A stretch of 64,000 nucleotides of DNA from Oleispira antarctica RB-8. GTDB taxonomy: Bacteria; Pseudomonadota; Gammaproteobacteria; Pseudomonadales; Oceanobacteraceae. Position numbers and translations under genes: made by a program. The notes beneath the pieces were generated by a model that was not told the DNA's origin, made no database searches, and saw only the letters and a list, made by a program, of their open reading frames with translations. The stretch lies in contig FO203512.1 in the NCBI GenBank assembly GCA_000967895.1, forward strand, positions 1 to 64,000, given 5' to 3'. Below are positions 57,775-64,000 of this stretch, one piece after another; within the stretch, counting starts at the first letter, position 1, and every line of letters starts with the position of its first letter.

Positions 57775-57803
57775 TTATTAGAGTGATTGCTCTAAACTGT
57801 CAA
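57775..57803 (-). promoter_or_regulatory. sigma70 promoter of the lao operon
   Basis: On the minus strand, consensus TTGACA (complement of 57798-57803) and TAATAA (complement of 57775-57780) are separated by exactly 17 bases, about 55 bases before the aldehyde dehydrogenase start. Confidence 0.75.
57778..57795. promoter_or_regulatory. Putative LaoR operator in the promoter spacer
   Basis: TTAGAG-N6-CTCTAA is a perfect 6-6-6 dyad that fills most of the space between -35 and -10 of the lao promoter. This is the classic place for a TetR-type repressor, and the TetR gene is divergent next door. Confidence 0.65.
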
Positions 57804-57886
57804 TAGTAACTGCCATAAATAGACGCTTAGGTTTACAATATAGCTGCTTATAATTAGGTTAATAATAAAAGGATGTTAAAACCAGA

Positions 57887-58537
57887 ATGAAGACTCGTGA
57901 TCGTATTCTCGCTGCTGCTCTAGAATTATTTAACCAACAAGGTGAGCGTAAGGTAACGACCAATCATATCTCAGCACACTTAGGCATGTCTCCGGGTAAC
58001 CTTTATTACCATTTCAAAAATAAACAAGAAATCATCTATGAGCTGTTTCTGAGTTATGAGGAAATGGTTGATGCTAATTTAAAAGTGCCAACAGAGCGTC
58101 AGCTCACGGTAGAAGACAAGCTTCATTATTTGCAAAAGGTCTTTCAAGGCTTATGGGAATATCGCTTTATTCATCGAGATATGGAGCATTTATTATTAGG
58201 CGAAGATAGGCTGCATTCGCGTTATCGTGATTTCTTTCGTCGTTGCCAAAAAAATACCGAGGGAATTTATAAGGGTTTGCGTGATGCCAATATTATTAAG
58301 TTGGATGATCGGAATTTAGAAGGACTCGCGTTGAATACTTGGATTGTGGTAACGAGCTGGTTTTCGTTCTTACAGTGCAATTTACTCGCAGACAAAAACG
58401 AAAGCATTACCTTAGATATGGTGAAAGGTGGAATCTATCAAGTCTTTCAGCTAGAGCACCCGTATTTGAGTGATGAGTATCGTGAGCAGGTAGAATTGAT
58501 GCAGGCCGCCTTTATTCCTAAGCCTGATTGGTTGTAA
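57887..58537 (+). CDS. laoR: TetR-family regulator (LaoR-like)
   Basis: This 216-residue repressor has an N-terminal helix-turn-helix (RDRILAAALELFNQQGERKVTTNHISAHLGMSPGNLYYHFKNKQEIIYELF) and a helical ligand-binding domain. It is divergent from the lao-like operon with a 165-base shared control region. The effector is probably a long-chain alcohol, aldehyde or acyl compound (inference from the P. aeruginosa system). Confidence 0.85.
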   Translation: MKTRDRILAAALELFNQQGERKVTTNHISAHLGMSPGNLYYHFKNKQEIIYELFLSYEEMVDANLKVPTERQLTVEDKLHYLQKVFQGLWEYRFIHRDMEHLLLGEDRLHSRYRDFFRRCQKNTEGIYKGLRDANIIKLDDRNLEGLALNTWIVVTSWFSFLQCNLLADKNESITLDMVKGGIYQVFQLEHPYLSDEYREQVELMQAAFIPKPDWL

Positions 58538-58545
58538 CCAGGCCC

Positions 58546-58573
58546 TGCTCTAAAGTGATCTCTCTTTAGAGCA
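58546..58573. repeat. Inverted repeat between laoR and rsmD
   Basis: TGCTCTAAAG and CTTTAGAGCA are perfect ten-base arms with an eight-base loop between convergent genes. It is probably a weak terminator without a T run. The arms contain the same CTCTAA/TTAGAG halves as the lao operator, in opposite order. Confidence 0.5.
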
Positions 58574-58589
58574 CTGGGGGTTGAAACAA

Positions 58590-59186
58590 TTACTCGACTT
58601 CAAATACCATAAAGCTAAATTCTTTCGCATCTTTACGCTTGGTTTCTAGCCAGTTGGCTGGAATACAAGATAGATCGGCATTAGCTTCCACTTCGACATA
58701 TACCAAGCAGCCGACTTGGGCTTTCTCAGCGATAATCTCTACTGCAGGCTTTAGTAAGTCGCGGCCAAATGGCGGATCGAGGAAAATGACATCGAATTGC
58801 GCTAATTCACTCTTCTGCGTTAACCAAGCAATGGCATCGGTCTGATGGACTTGAGCATTACTGGCATTTAGTGATTCTAATGATTCACGAATGCAGCGAA
58901 CTGCGCTGGCATTGAACTCTAAAAAAGTGACTTCTTTTGCGCCACGACTAAGCGCTTCATAGCCAAGAGCGCCACTGCCTGCAAAGCAGTCGAGAATCAG
59001 CTTGCCTTCGATATCCCATTGCAGCCAGTTAAAAACCGTCTCACGTACTTTATCCATGGTCGGGCGTAAGCCAGGAGCATCAGCAAATTGAATGCGGCGC
59101 GAACGCCAATCACCACCGATAATGCGCAATTGCTGGGTGCCTCTGCGTAAACTGGTTTTATTACTGCTGCTTTTCTTTTTCGCCAT
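58590..59186 (-). CDS. rsmD: 16S rRNA (guanine(966)-N2)-methyltransferase
   Basis: RsmD methylates G966 of 16S rRNA in the 30S subunit. The 198-residue protein shows LRIIGGDWRSRRI, the SAM site LDCFAGSGALGYEALSRGA, and the catalytic FLDPPFG motif. Its start overlaps the upstream gene by 26 bases. It sits close to ftsY, as in most gammaproteobacteria. Confidence 0.95.
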   Translation of the reverse strand: MAKKKSSSNKTSLRRGTQQLRIIGGDWRSRRIQFADAPGLRPTMDKVRETVFNWLQWDIEGKLILDCFAGSGALGYEALSRGAKEVTFLEFNASAVRCIRESLESLNASNAQVHQTDAIAWLTQKSELAQFDVIFLDPPFGRDLLKPAVEIIAEKAQVGCLVYVEVEANADLSCIPANWLETKRKDAKEFSFMVFEVE

Positions 59187-60153
59187 GGGGAATACTGCCT
59201 AAGTGTTCTGCTGGTTCTGTTTCTAATACGGGTTTTAACATCGGTTCTTGTACCTGACACTGACTCAAATACATTTCTAACTGTTTTACATCTAATGCAT
59301 TAATGCCCCAATAACCCTCTAATAGGTAATTTTGAGGCAGGCGATAGTATGCGAGGTCGGCCAGTATGTCGAATTGAGTTGCTGGGTTTTGCCAATTTAA
59401 TTGCCATTGCTGCACAAAGGTTTGCTTCCATGTATGCAGAGATTGTTCATTGATTGATGCGAACTTAGGCCATTTAGAAAGCCACCATTGTTTTGCATCG
59501 ATATTGGCGCGGCTATAATGAGTATTCGCGAGTTGATCTTGCAGCCAGTATTGCGCACTGACGGGTTGCCAAGGGCAGGTGCGTACTTCGGTAGAATCAG
59601 CTGCTCTAGTCGCATTAGTCGTTGCAGCGAACGATGTTAACGGTTTCAGCTCTAGGCTTTTAATTAGGCGAGCGCTGGTGAGGCGAGCAATGTCTGAGCT
59701 CCAAGGGCCTTGTAGCACTATCGTCGCTGGCTGACCTTTTAACGTCGTAGGAAAATCTTTGATCTGCTGGCTGAGCTTCGATAAACCTAATTCAAAGTCT
59801 TCGCCGATATTGATATCCCACTGCCAATAATCTCGCTGCCAGCTGACGACGGTCGAATTTAAAGGGTTATTAGTATTAGTAGATTCAGTATTGCTTGGTT
59901 TTGGCTCTTGTCCTCGGATACGAATGTGAAGGTCGGTATCAAGGCGGGTTTGCCAAATAACCTGAACACCTTCACGGCTCGACCAAGTCTGCTGCTGTAA
60001 TTCGCTCAGTGCAGGCAAGACGATGATTTCAGTTTTTCGTGAATCTTCCGTGTGCTGCTTGTTAATATTGGCATCAATACTGGCCCAGCCAATTAAGATA
60101 ATGCAGGTAAAGATGATTAAATTGAGAGATGAACGACTAAAACGTAGCTTCAT
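59161..60153 (-). CDS. Membrane-anchored protein, possible M16-peptidase remnant
   Basis: This 330-residue protein has an N-terminal membrane helix (12-26) and otherwise unrecognised sequence. The C-terminal stretch PATQFDILADLAYYRLPQNYLLEGYWGINALDVKQL resembles the end of M16 zinc-peptidase domains. P. aeruginosa has two M16 peptidases at exactly this place between rsmD and ftsY. No HxxEH zinc motif exists here, so it could be a shrunken, non-catalytic descendant or an unrelated protein. It overlaps rsmD by 26 bases. Confidence 0.6.
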   Translation of the reverse strand: MKLRFSRSSLNLIIFTCIILIGWASIDANINKQHTEDSRKTEIIVLPALSELQQQTWSSREGVQVIWQTRLDTDLHIRIRGQEPKPSNTESTNTNNPLNSTVVSWQRDYWQWDINIGEDFELGLSKLSQQIKDFPTTLKGQPATIVLQGPWSSDIARLTSARLIKSLELKPLTSFAATTNATRAADSTEVRTCPWQPVSAQYWLQDQLANTHYSRANIDAKQWWLSKWPKFASINEQSLHTWKQTFVQQWQLNWQNPATQFDILADLAYYRLPQNYLLEGYWGINALDVKQLEMYLSQCQVQEPMLKPVLETEPAEHLGSIPHGEKEKQQ

Positions 60154-60243
60154 TCTGCTTCCTTGTATTATTCACAACAGGCGATAGGTGGTAGGATAGA
60201 CCGCAACTAAATCTTATTCGAGCGATAGATTCGAGAACCCGCG

Positions 60244-61482
60244 ATGTTTGATATATTTAAGCGTAAGAAAAAACCCGCCAGCGACCAGCAGGACGTGGCT
60301 AAAGCAACTGACAATACAGTTGTAGAGACTGAATTAAACGATACTGGCGAACATGAAAATAACAGTGATGCTGCTGTTACAATTACTGCCGAAAGTACCG
60401 TTGTTGAGCTTGCAGCAGAGCAGCCTGCAGAAGCCCATATCGAGAGCACTCCCGCTCCAGATATGAGAAAAACCGGTATTCCTGCGAGCGAAGATACTGT
60501 CTTCTTCCAAGATATGGCTGATCAAGCAGATGGTTCGTCAGCCGAGAAAAAGAAAGGTTTCTTCAGCCGTCTAGCGACTGGGCTGAGTAAAACCCGTTCT
60601 GGTTTTAGCGATGGCGTTGCTAACCTTCTGTTAGGTAAAAAAGAAATTGATGACGACCTGCTAGAAGAGTTAGAAACTCAGCTAGTGATGGCTGATGTGG
60701 GTGTTGAGGCGACTCGTGAGATAATGGCGAAGTTGACCGAGCGTGTTGGTCGTAAAGAACTGACCGACTCTGACGCTTTGTTTGAAGCCTTGATCAAAGA
60801 ACTGCAAGATGTGTTGGCGCCGTGTGAACAGCCTTTGGTGATCGACTCCGGCAACAACAAGCCTTATGTGATCTTGATGGTCGGTATCAACGGCGTGGGT
60901 AAAACGACTACGATTGGCAAATTAGCCAAGCAGTTCCAGGCTAAAGGAAAATCCGTGATGTTAGCGGCGGGAGATACTTTCCGCGCGGCCGCAGTCGAGC
61001 AGTTACAAGTATGGGGCGAGCGTAATGATGTTCCTGTTGTTGCTCAGCATACGGGGGCAGATAGTGCATCGGTACTTTATGATGCATTAGAAGCCGCAAC
61101 TGCTCGTGGCACAGATATCTTAATTGCTGATACCGCAGGGCGTTTGCATACGAAAGACAATCTCATGGGCGAGCTGGAAAAAGTGGTTCGCGTGATGAAG
61201 AAAATTGATCCTGAAGCTCCGCATGAAGTGATGTTGGTACTGGATGCCGGTACGGGCCAGAATGCGATTAACCAAGCGGTTCAATTCCAAAAGTCTGTGG
61301 GCGTTACGGGTTTAACACTGACTAAGTTAGATGGTACAGCGAAAGGCGGTGTGATTTTTGCGCTAGCTCAACAGCTGGGGTTACCGGTTCGCTTTATCGG
61401 TATTGGGGAAGGCATTAATGATTTACGTCCGTTTGATGCCAATGACTTTACTCGCGCGCTATTTGATAAAGAGAGCTTATAA
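60244..61482 (+). CDS. ftsY: Signal recognition particle receptor FtsY
   Basis: FtsY is the SRP receptor GTPase for co-translational membrane targeting. The 412-residue protein has an acidic N-terminal A region (about 1-110), then the NG domain with G1 GINGVGKTTTIGKLA, DTFRAAAVEQL, G3 DTAGRLHTKDNLMGEL, G4 TKLDGTAKGG and the C-terminal GEGINDLRPF. It precedes ftsEX as in E. coli. Confidence 0.97.
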   Translation: MFDIFKRKKKPASDQQDVAKATDNTVVETELNDTGEHENNSDAAVTITAESTVVELAAEQPAEAHIESTPAPDMRKTGIPASEDTVFFQDMADQADGSSAEKKKGFFSRLATGLSKTRSGFSDGVANLLLGKKEIDDDLLEELETQLVMADVGVEATREIMAKLTERVGRKELTDSDALFEALIKELQDVLAPCEQPLVIDSGNNKPYVILMVGINGVGKTTTIGKLAKQFQAKGKSVMLAAGDTFRAAAVEQLQVWGERNDVPVVAQHTGADSASVLYDALEAATARGTDILIADTAGRLHTKDNLMGELEKVVRVMKKIDPEAPHEVMLVLDAGTGQNAINQAVQFQKSVGVTGLTLTKLDGTAKGGVIFALAQQLGLPVRFIGIGEGINDLRPFDANDFTRALFDKESL

Positions 61483-61602
61483 AATATTTCGTTAAGCTTG
61501 TTGATTAAAATAATAAATTTATGACTACAGTTTGCGCGTATTGATAGGTGAAAGCGCTGCCAACGCTAGGTTAAACCTAAGCTGTAGCAAGGAGTTCTAA
61601 CT

Positions 61603-62295
61603 TTGCCAATGGTTCGTTTTGATCGTGTTAGTAAGCGTTACCCTTCGGGTAACGAAGCGCTTAGTGGTGTTAGCTTTGAGCTAGCGCGTGGAGAAATGGC
61701 TTTTCTTACAGGCCACTCCGGGGCAGGTAAAAGTACTCTGCTCAAACTTATGATGCGAATGGAAGTGCCTACTCGCGGCGAAGTTATTGTCGATGGCAGC
61801 AATTTATCGCGTTTGCGCGAAGGCCTAGTGCCTTACCATCGACGCAAAGTCGGCGTCGTTTTTCAAAATCATCAATTACTTTTTGATCGTAGTGTTTTTG
61901 AAAATGTTGCGTTGCCTTTATTAATCGCAGGTACGTCATTAAAAGAAACGGGTCGTCGGGTCCGTGCTGCATTGGATAAAGTCGGTTTGTTGGGTAAAGA
62001 AAAACTTAACCCTATTCAACTCTCTGGTGGCGAGCAACAACGAATCGGTATTGCTCGTGCTGTGGTAAATAAGCCTGCGCTATTAATTGCCGATGAACCA
62101 ACGGGTAACCTCGATCCAGAACTCTCCGCCGAAATTATGAACTTATTTAGCCAGTTCCAGCAAGTTGGCGTCACTGTTTTAATTGCGACTCACGACATTG
62201 CCCTCGTAGAGCGTATGAATAAACGTCGCTTAATTCTGCAGGATGGGCAGATGATCGAAGGTCATCAGTTTAATAGCGGAGCCTCTCATGTCTGA
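61603..62295 (+). CDS. ftsE: Cell division ATP-binding protein FtsE
   Basis: FtsE is the ATPase of the FtsEX complex that controls septal peptidoglycan hydrolases. The protein of about 230 residues has Walker A GHSGAGKST, signature LSGGEQQRIGIARA and Walker B LLIADEPTGNLDPE. The TTG start is best spaced from AAGGAG; the ATG two codons later matches the E. coli N-terminus (MIRFEHVS), so either is possible. It overlaps ftsX by eight bases. Confidence 0.95.
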   Translation: MPMVRFDRVSKRYPSGNEALSGVSFELARGEMAFLTGHSGAGKSTLLKLMMRMEVPTRGEVIVDGSNLSRLREGLVPYHRRKVGVVFQNHQLLFDRSVFENVALPLLIAGTSLKETGRRVRAALDKVGLLGKEKLNPIQLSGGEQQRIGIARAVVNKPALLIADEPTGNLDPELSAEIMNLFSQFQQVGVTVLIATHDIALVERMNKRRLILQDGQMIEGHQFNSGASHV

Positions 62296-63259
62296 AAAAC
62301 CGACAACTCAGCAAGGCGCTTCCGCAGCGACACTGGGCACGAGTGAAAAATTCAGTGCTTACTTTCGAAATCATCAAATGGTGGCTGTCGAATCATTAGC
62401 CAAATTATTAGCGACCCCAGCTTCGAGCTTATTAACCTGGTTAGTTATTGCCATTGCCCTTACTTTGCCGGGCGCTCTTTATATGGCGGTGAATAATTTA
62501 CAGCAGCTGAGTGGTCACTTTGAGGCTTCTGGCCAGATGACCGTCTTTTTAGCCGCCGATATTCGAGAAGCCGATAGTAACGCCTTGCGCTTGCGAGTGG
62601 CTTCTCTCGAGCAAGTGAACAAGGTAGTTTATGTTTCCCCTGAGCAAGCCTTAGAAGAATTTACCCAATATGGCGGTATTTCAGAGGCTTTGAGCTTTTT
62701 AGATGAAAACCCATTGCCTGCCGTTTTGCTGGTGGAGCCTCCTTTAGGAATTGATAAAGAAGAGCTCAGTGTACTGGTCGCGCAAATTCAATCATTTAAA
62801 CATGTTGATAGTGTGCAAGTGGACATGGCTTGGGTAGAGCGTTTATTAGCGTTATTAGCCTTAGCACAGCGCTTGGTGGCTGTGGTTGGCGTGTTATTAG
62901 CACTTGCCATTGTGCTAGTCGTGGGTAATACCATACGTTTATCGATTGCTGCACGAACGGAAGAAATTCGAGTGATTAAGTTGGTGGGCGGTACGAATGC
63001 TTATGTGCGGCGTCCTTTCTTATATTCTGGTTTTTGGTACGGCGCAATTGGCGGAATCTTGGCTTGGTTGATGTTAGGTTTATGTTGGATTTTGTTGCAA
63101 GGCCCTGTATCAGACATCGCAGAGCTGTATGGCGCGGATTTTTATCTACAGCCACTTCCGTTTGAGCCAACGTGCTGGTTAATATTAAGCGCTTCATTGT
63201 TGGGGCTAATCGGTTCTTGGTGGTCTGTACAGCGTCATTTGGTCGCGATTGAGCCATGA
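62288..63259 (+). CDS. ftsX: Cell division protein FtsX
   Basis: FtsX is the membrane partner of FtsE. The 323-residue protein has a cytoplasmic N-terminus, a first membrane helix (LLTWLVIAIALTLPGALYMAV), a periplasmic domain of about 110 residues, and three more helices, with the cytoplasmic RLSIAARTEEIRVIKLVGGTNAYVRRPFL typical of the family. It is translated from an ATG inside the ftsE end. Confidence 0.95.
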   Translation: MSEKPTTQQGASAATLGTSEKFSAYFRNHQMVAVESLAKLLATPASSLLTWLVIAIALTLPGALYMAVNNLQQLSGHFEASGQMTVFLAADIREADSNALRLRVASLEQVNKVVYVSPEQALEEFTQYGGISEALSFLDENPLPAVLLVEPPLGIDKEELSVLVAQIQSFKHVDSVQVDMAWVERLLALLALAQRLVAVVGVLLALAIVLVVGNTIRLSIAARTEEIRVIKLVGGTNAYVRRPFLYSGFWYGAIGGILAWLMLGLCWILLQGPVSDIAELYGADFYLQPLPFEPTCWLILSASLLGLIGSWWSVQRHLVAIEP

Positions 63260-63313
63260 GTTGACTATGTTCTAATGCAAAGAAAAGTAAAAGGACTGTT
63301 CCATAAATGAACT

Positions 63314-63319
63314 TAATAT
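63314..63319 (+). promoter_or_regulatory. Possible rpoH promoter (-10 element)
   Basis: TAATAT lies just before the CIRCE-like element. Its expected start point near 63326 falls inside that element. The -35 region (AAGGAC) is poor. Confidence 0.35.
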
Positions 63320-63323
63320 CACC

Positions 63324-63350
63324 ATGGCACTCAATAAAGACGAGTGCTAC
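63324..63350. promoter_or_regulatory. CIRCE-like element (HrcA operator) upstream of rpoH
   Basis: Arms ATGGCACTC and GAGTGCTAC are separated by exactly nine bases and match the CIRCE consensus TTAGCACTC-N9-GAGTGCTAA at 15 of 18 arm positions, including the full GCACTC/GAGTGC core. It lies 38 bases before the rpoH start. Confidence 0.65.
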
Positions 63351-63388
63351 ACTCCATGAGTCCTTTGTTAATTGAATAGGAAAAATTG

Positions 63389-64000
63389 ATGAACACTGCC
63401 TTGCAATCTATTGATGCCCTAAGCCCTGGCGCTAACCTAGAAGCCTATTTGGCTCGGGTTAATTCTGTGCCTGTGCTGAGTATCGCGGAAGAGCGAGAAC
63501 TAACCACAATGCTTCATTACGAAGAAGACTTAGAGGCTGCGCGTCGTTTAATTATGTCGCACTTACGCTTTGTTGCACACATTGCAAAAAGCTACTCGGG
63601 TTATGGTTTGAACCAAGGTGATCTGATACAAGAAGGTAACGTAGGTTTGATGAAAGCGGTTAAACGCTTCGATCCTGCTGTTGGTGTACGTTTGGTCTCC
63701 TTTGCTGTGCATTGGATTAAAGCTGAAATGCACGAATTCATCTTGCGCAACTGGCGCATCGTGAAAGTTGCGACAACGAAAGCGCAACGTAAAATGTTCT
63801 TTAATCTGCGTAGCTCTAAAAAGAAGTTAGGCTGGTTATCACAAGCAGAAGCGAAAGATATTGCTGAAGCATTAGGCGTAGAGTCTAAAACTGTATTTGA
63901 AATGGAAGGTCGTCTGCAAGCACGTGACGCGGCTTTTGATGCTGGCGCTGATGAAGATGATGAAACGGCGTATAAAGCTCCGGCCCATTATTTAGAAGAC
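63389..64000 (+). CDS. rpoH: RNA polymerase heat-shock sigma factor RpoH (partial)
   Basis: RpoH directs transcription of heat-shock genes. The first 204 residues are in the window and the gene runs off the end. Region 2 ([66 protein letters not shown]) and the RpoH box QRKMFFNLR, which distinguishes it from RpoD and RpoS, are seen. AGGA precedes the ATG. It follows ftsX, as in E. coli. A CIRCE-like site in its leader suggests extra control by HrcA. Confidence 0.95.
   Translation, partial: MNTALQSIDALSPGANLEAYLARVNSVPVLSIAEERELTTMLHYEEDLEAARRLIMSHLRFVAHIAKSYSGYGLNQGDLIQEGNVGLMKAVKRFDPAVGVRLVSFAVHWIKAEMHEFILRNWRIVKVATTKAQRKMFFNLRSSKKKLGWLSQAEAKDIAEALGVESKTVFEMEGRLQARDAAFDAGADEDDETAYKAPAHYLED

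Noticed and set aside
63563-63787. 74-residue minus-strand frame opposite the end of the window
   Set aside because: It lies wholly inside rpoH on the other strand; the plus strand has clear sigma32 motifs.

Overview
The window reads as the oriC-proximal part of a marine gammaproteobacterial chromosome. It opens at the first base of dnaA and runs dnaA-dnaN-recF-gyrB. Later blocks follow the order known from Pseudomonas aeruginosa: gmhB/glyS/glyQ; trkA-rsmB-fmt-def | LysM-dprA-tsaC-hemF-aroE; endonuclease-dsbA-cc4-cytochrome c5 | engB / polA-DUF2782-thrB; znuA | zur-znuC-znuB; a laoABCR-like cluster; rsmD-ftsY. The moderate to low GC, the long-chain-alcohol oxidation genes and the gene order suggest an Oceanospirillales-type, possibly hydrocarbon-using bacterium (Oleispira/Bermanella/Thalassolituus-like). 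This is inference; no 16S or other marker is present.

Layout. 1-6.4 kb: replication initiation and gyrase, with two perfect parS sites inside recF. 6.6-9.9 kb: an accessory module of an orphan sigma54 response regulator, an outer-membrane barrel, a DUF1328 membrane peptide (59 aa), an LEA-like lipoprotein and a coiled-coil protein. Two sigma54 promoters and three matching dyad sites link these genes. 10.2-24 kb: Na+/H+ antiporter-type transporter, gmhB, glyQS, a TPR response regulator with a minimal kinase, Trk potassium uptake, and rsmB-fmt-def. 24-30 kb: LysM protein, dprA, tsaC, hemF, aroE, htpX. 30-36 kb: SGNH hydrolase, diguanylate cyclase, EEP-family protein, dsbA, two cytochromes c, engB. 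36.2-36.5 kb: a probable small RNA in the position occupied by Spot 42 in E. coli. 36.5-46.6 kb: polA, DUF2782, thrB, ergothioneine genes egtD/egtB, and the Zn uptake system with a Zur box. 46.9-53.8 kb: the most variable stretch, with an AhpD-like protein lacking one cysteine, RarD, a fossil of the lao alcohol dehydrogenase gene, a TonB receptor/Asp-box protein/TlpA cassette, a decayed dicarboxylate symporter and a tandem glutaredoxin. 53.9-58.5 kb: lao cluster with a divergent TetR regulator and an operator inside the promoter spacer. 58.6-64 kb: rsmD, a possible M16-peptidase remnant, ftsY-ftsE-ftsX, and rpoH (cut by the window end) preceded by a CIRCE-like element.

The best candidates for something new are: (1) the self-contained sigma54 envelope module at 6.6-9.9 kb; (2) the sRNA between engB and polA, with C-rich loops and an intrinsic terminator; (3) the CIRCE-like HrcA site over the rpoH start region; (4) the TonB/Cys-rich Asp-box/TlpA cassette with two palindromes upstream. 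No rRNA, tRNA, CRISPR array, intact insertion sequence or prophage was seen.
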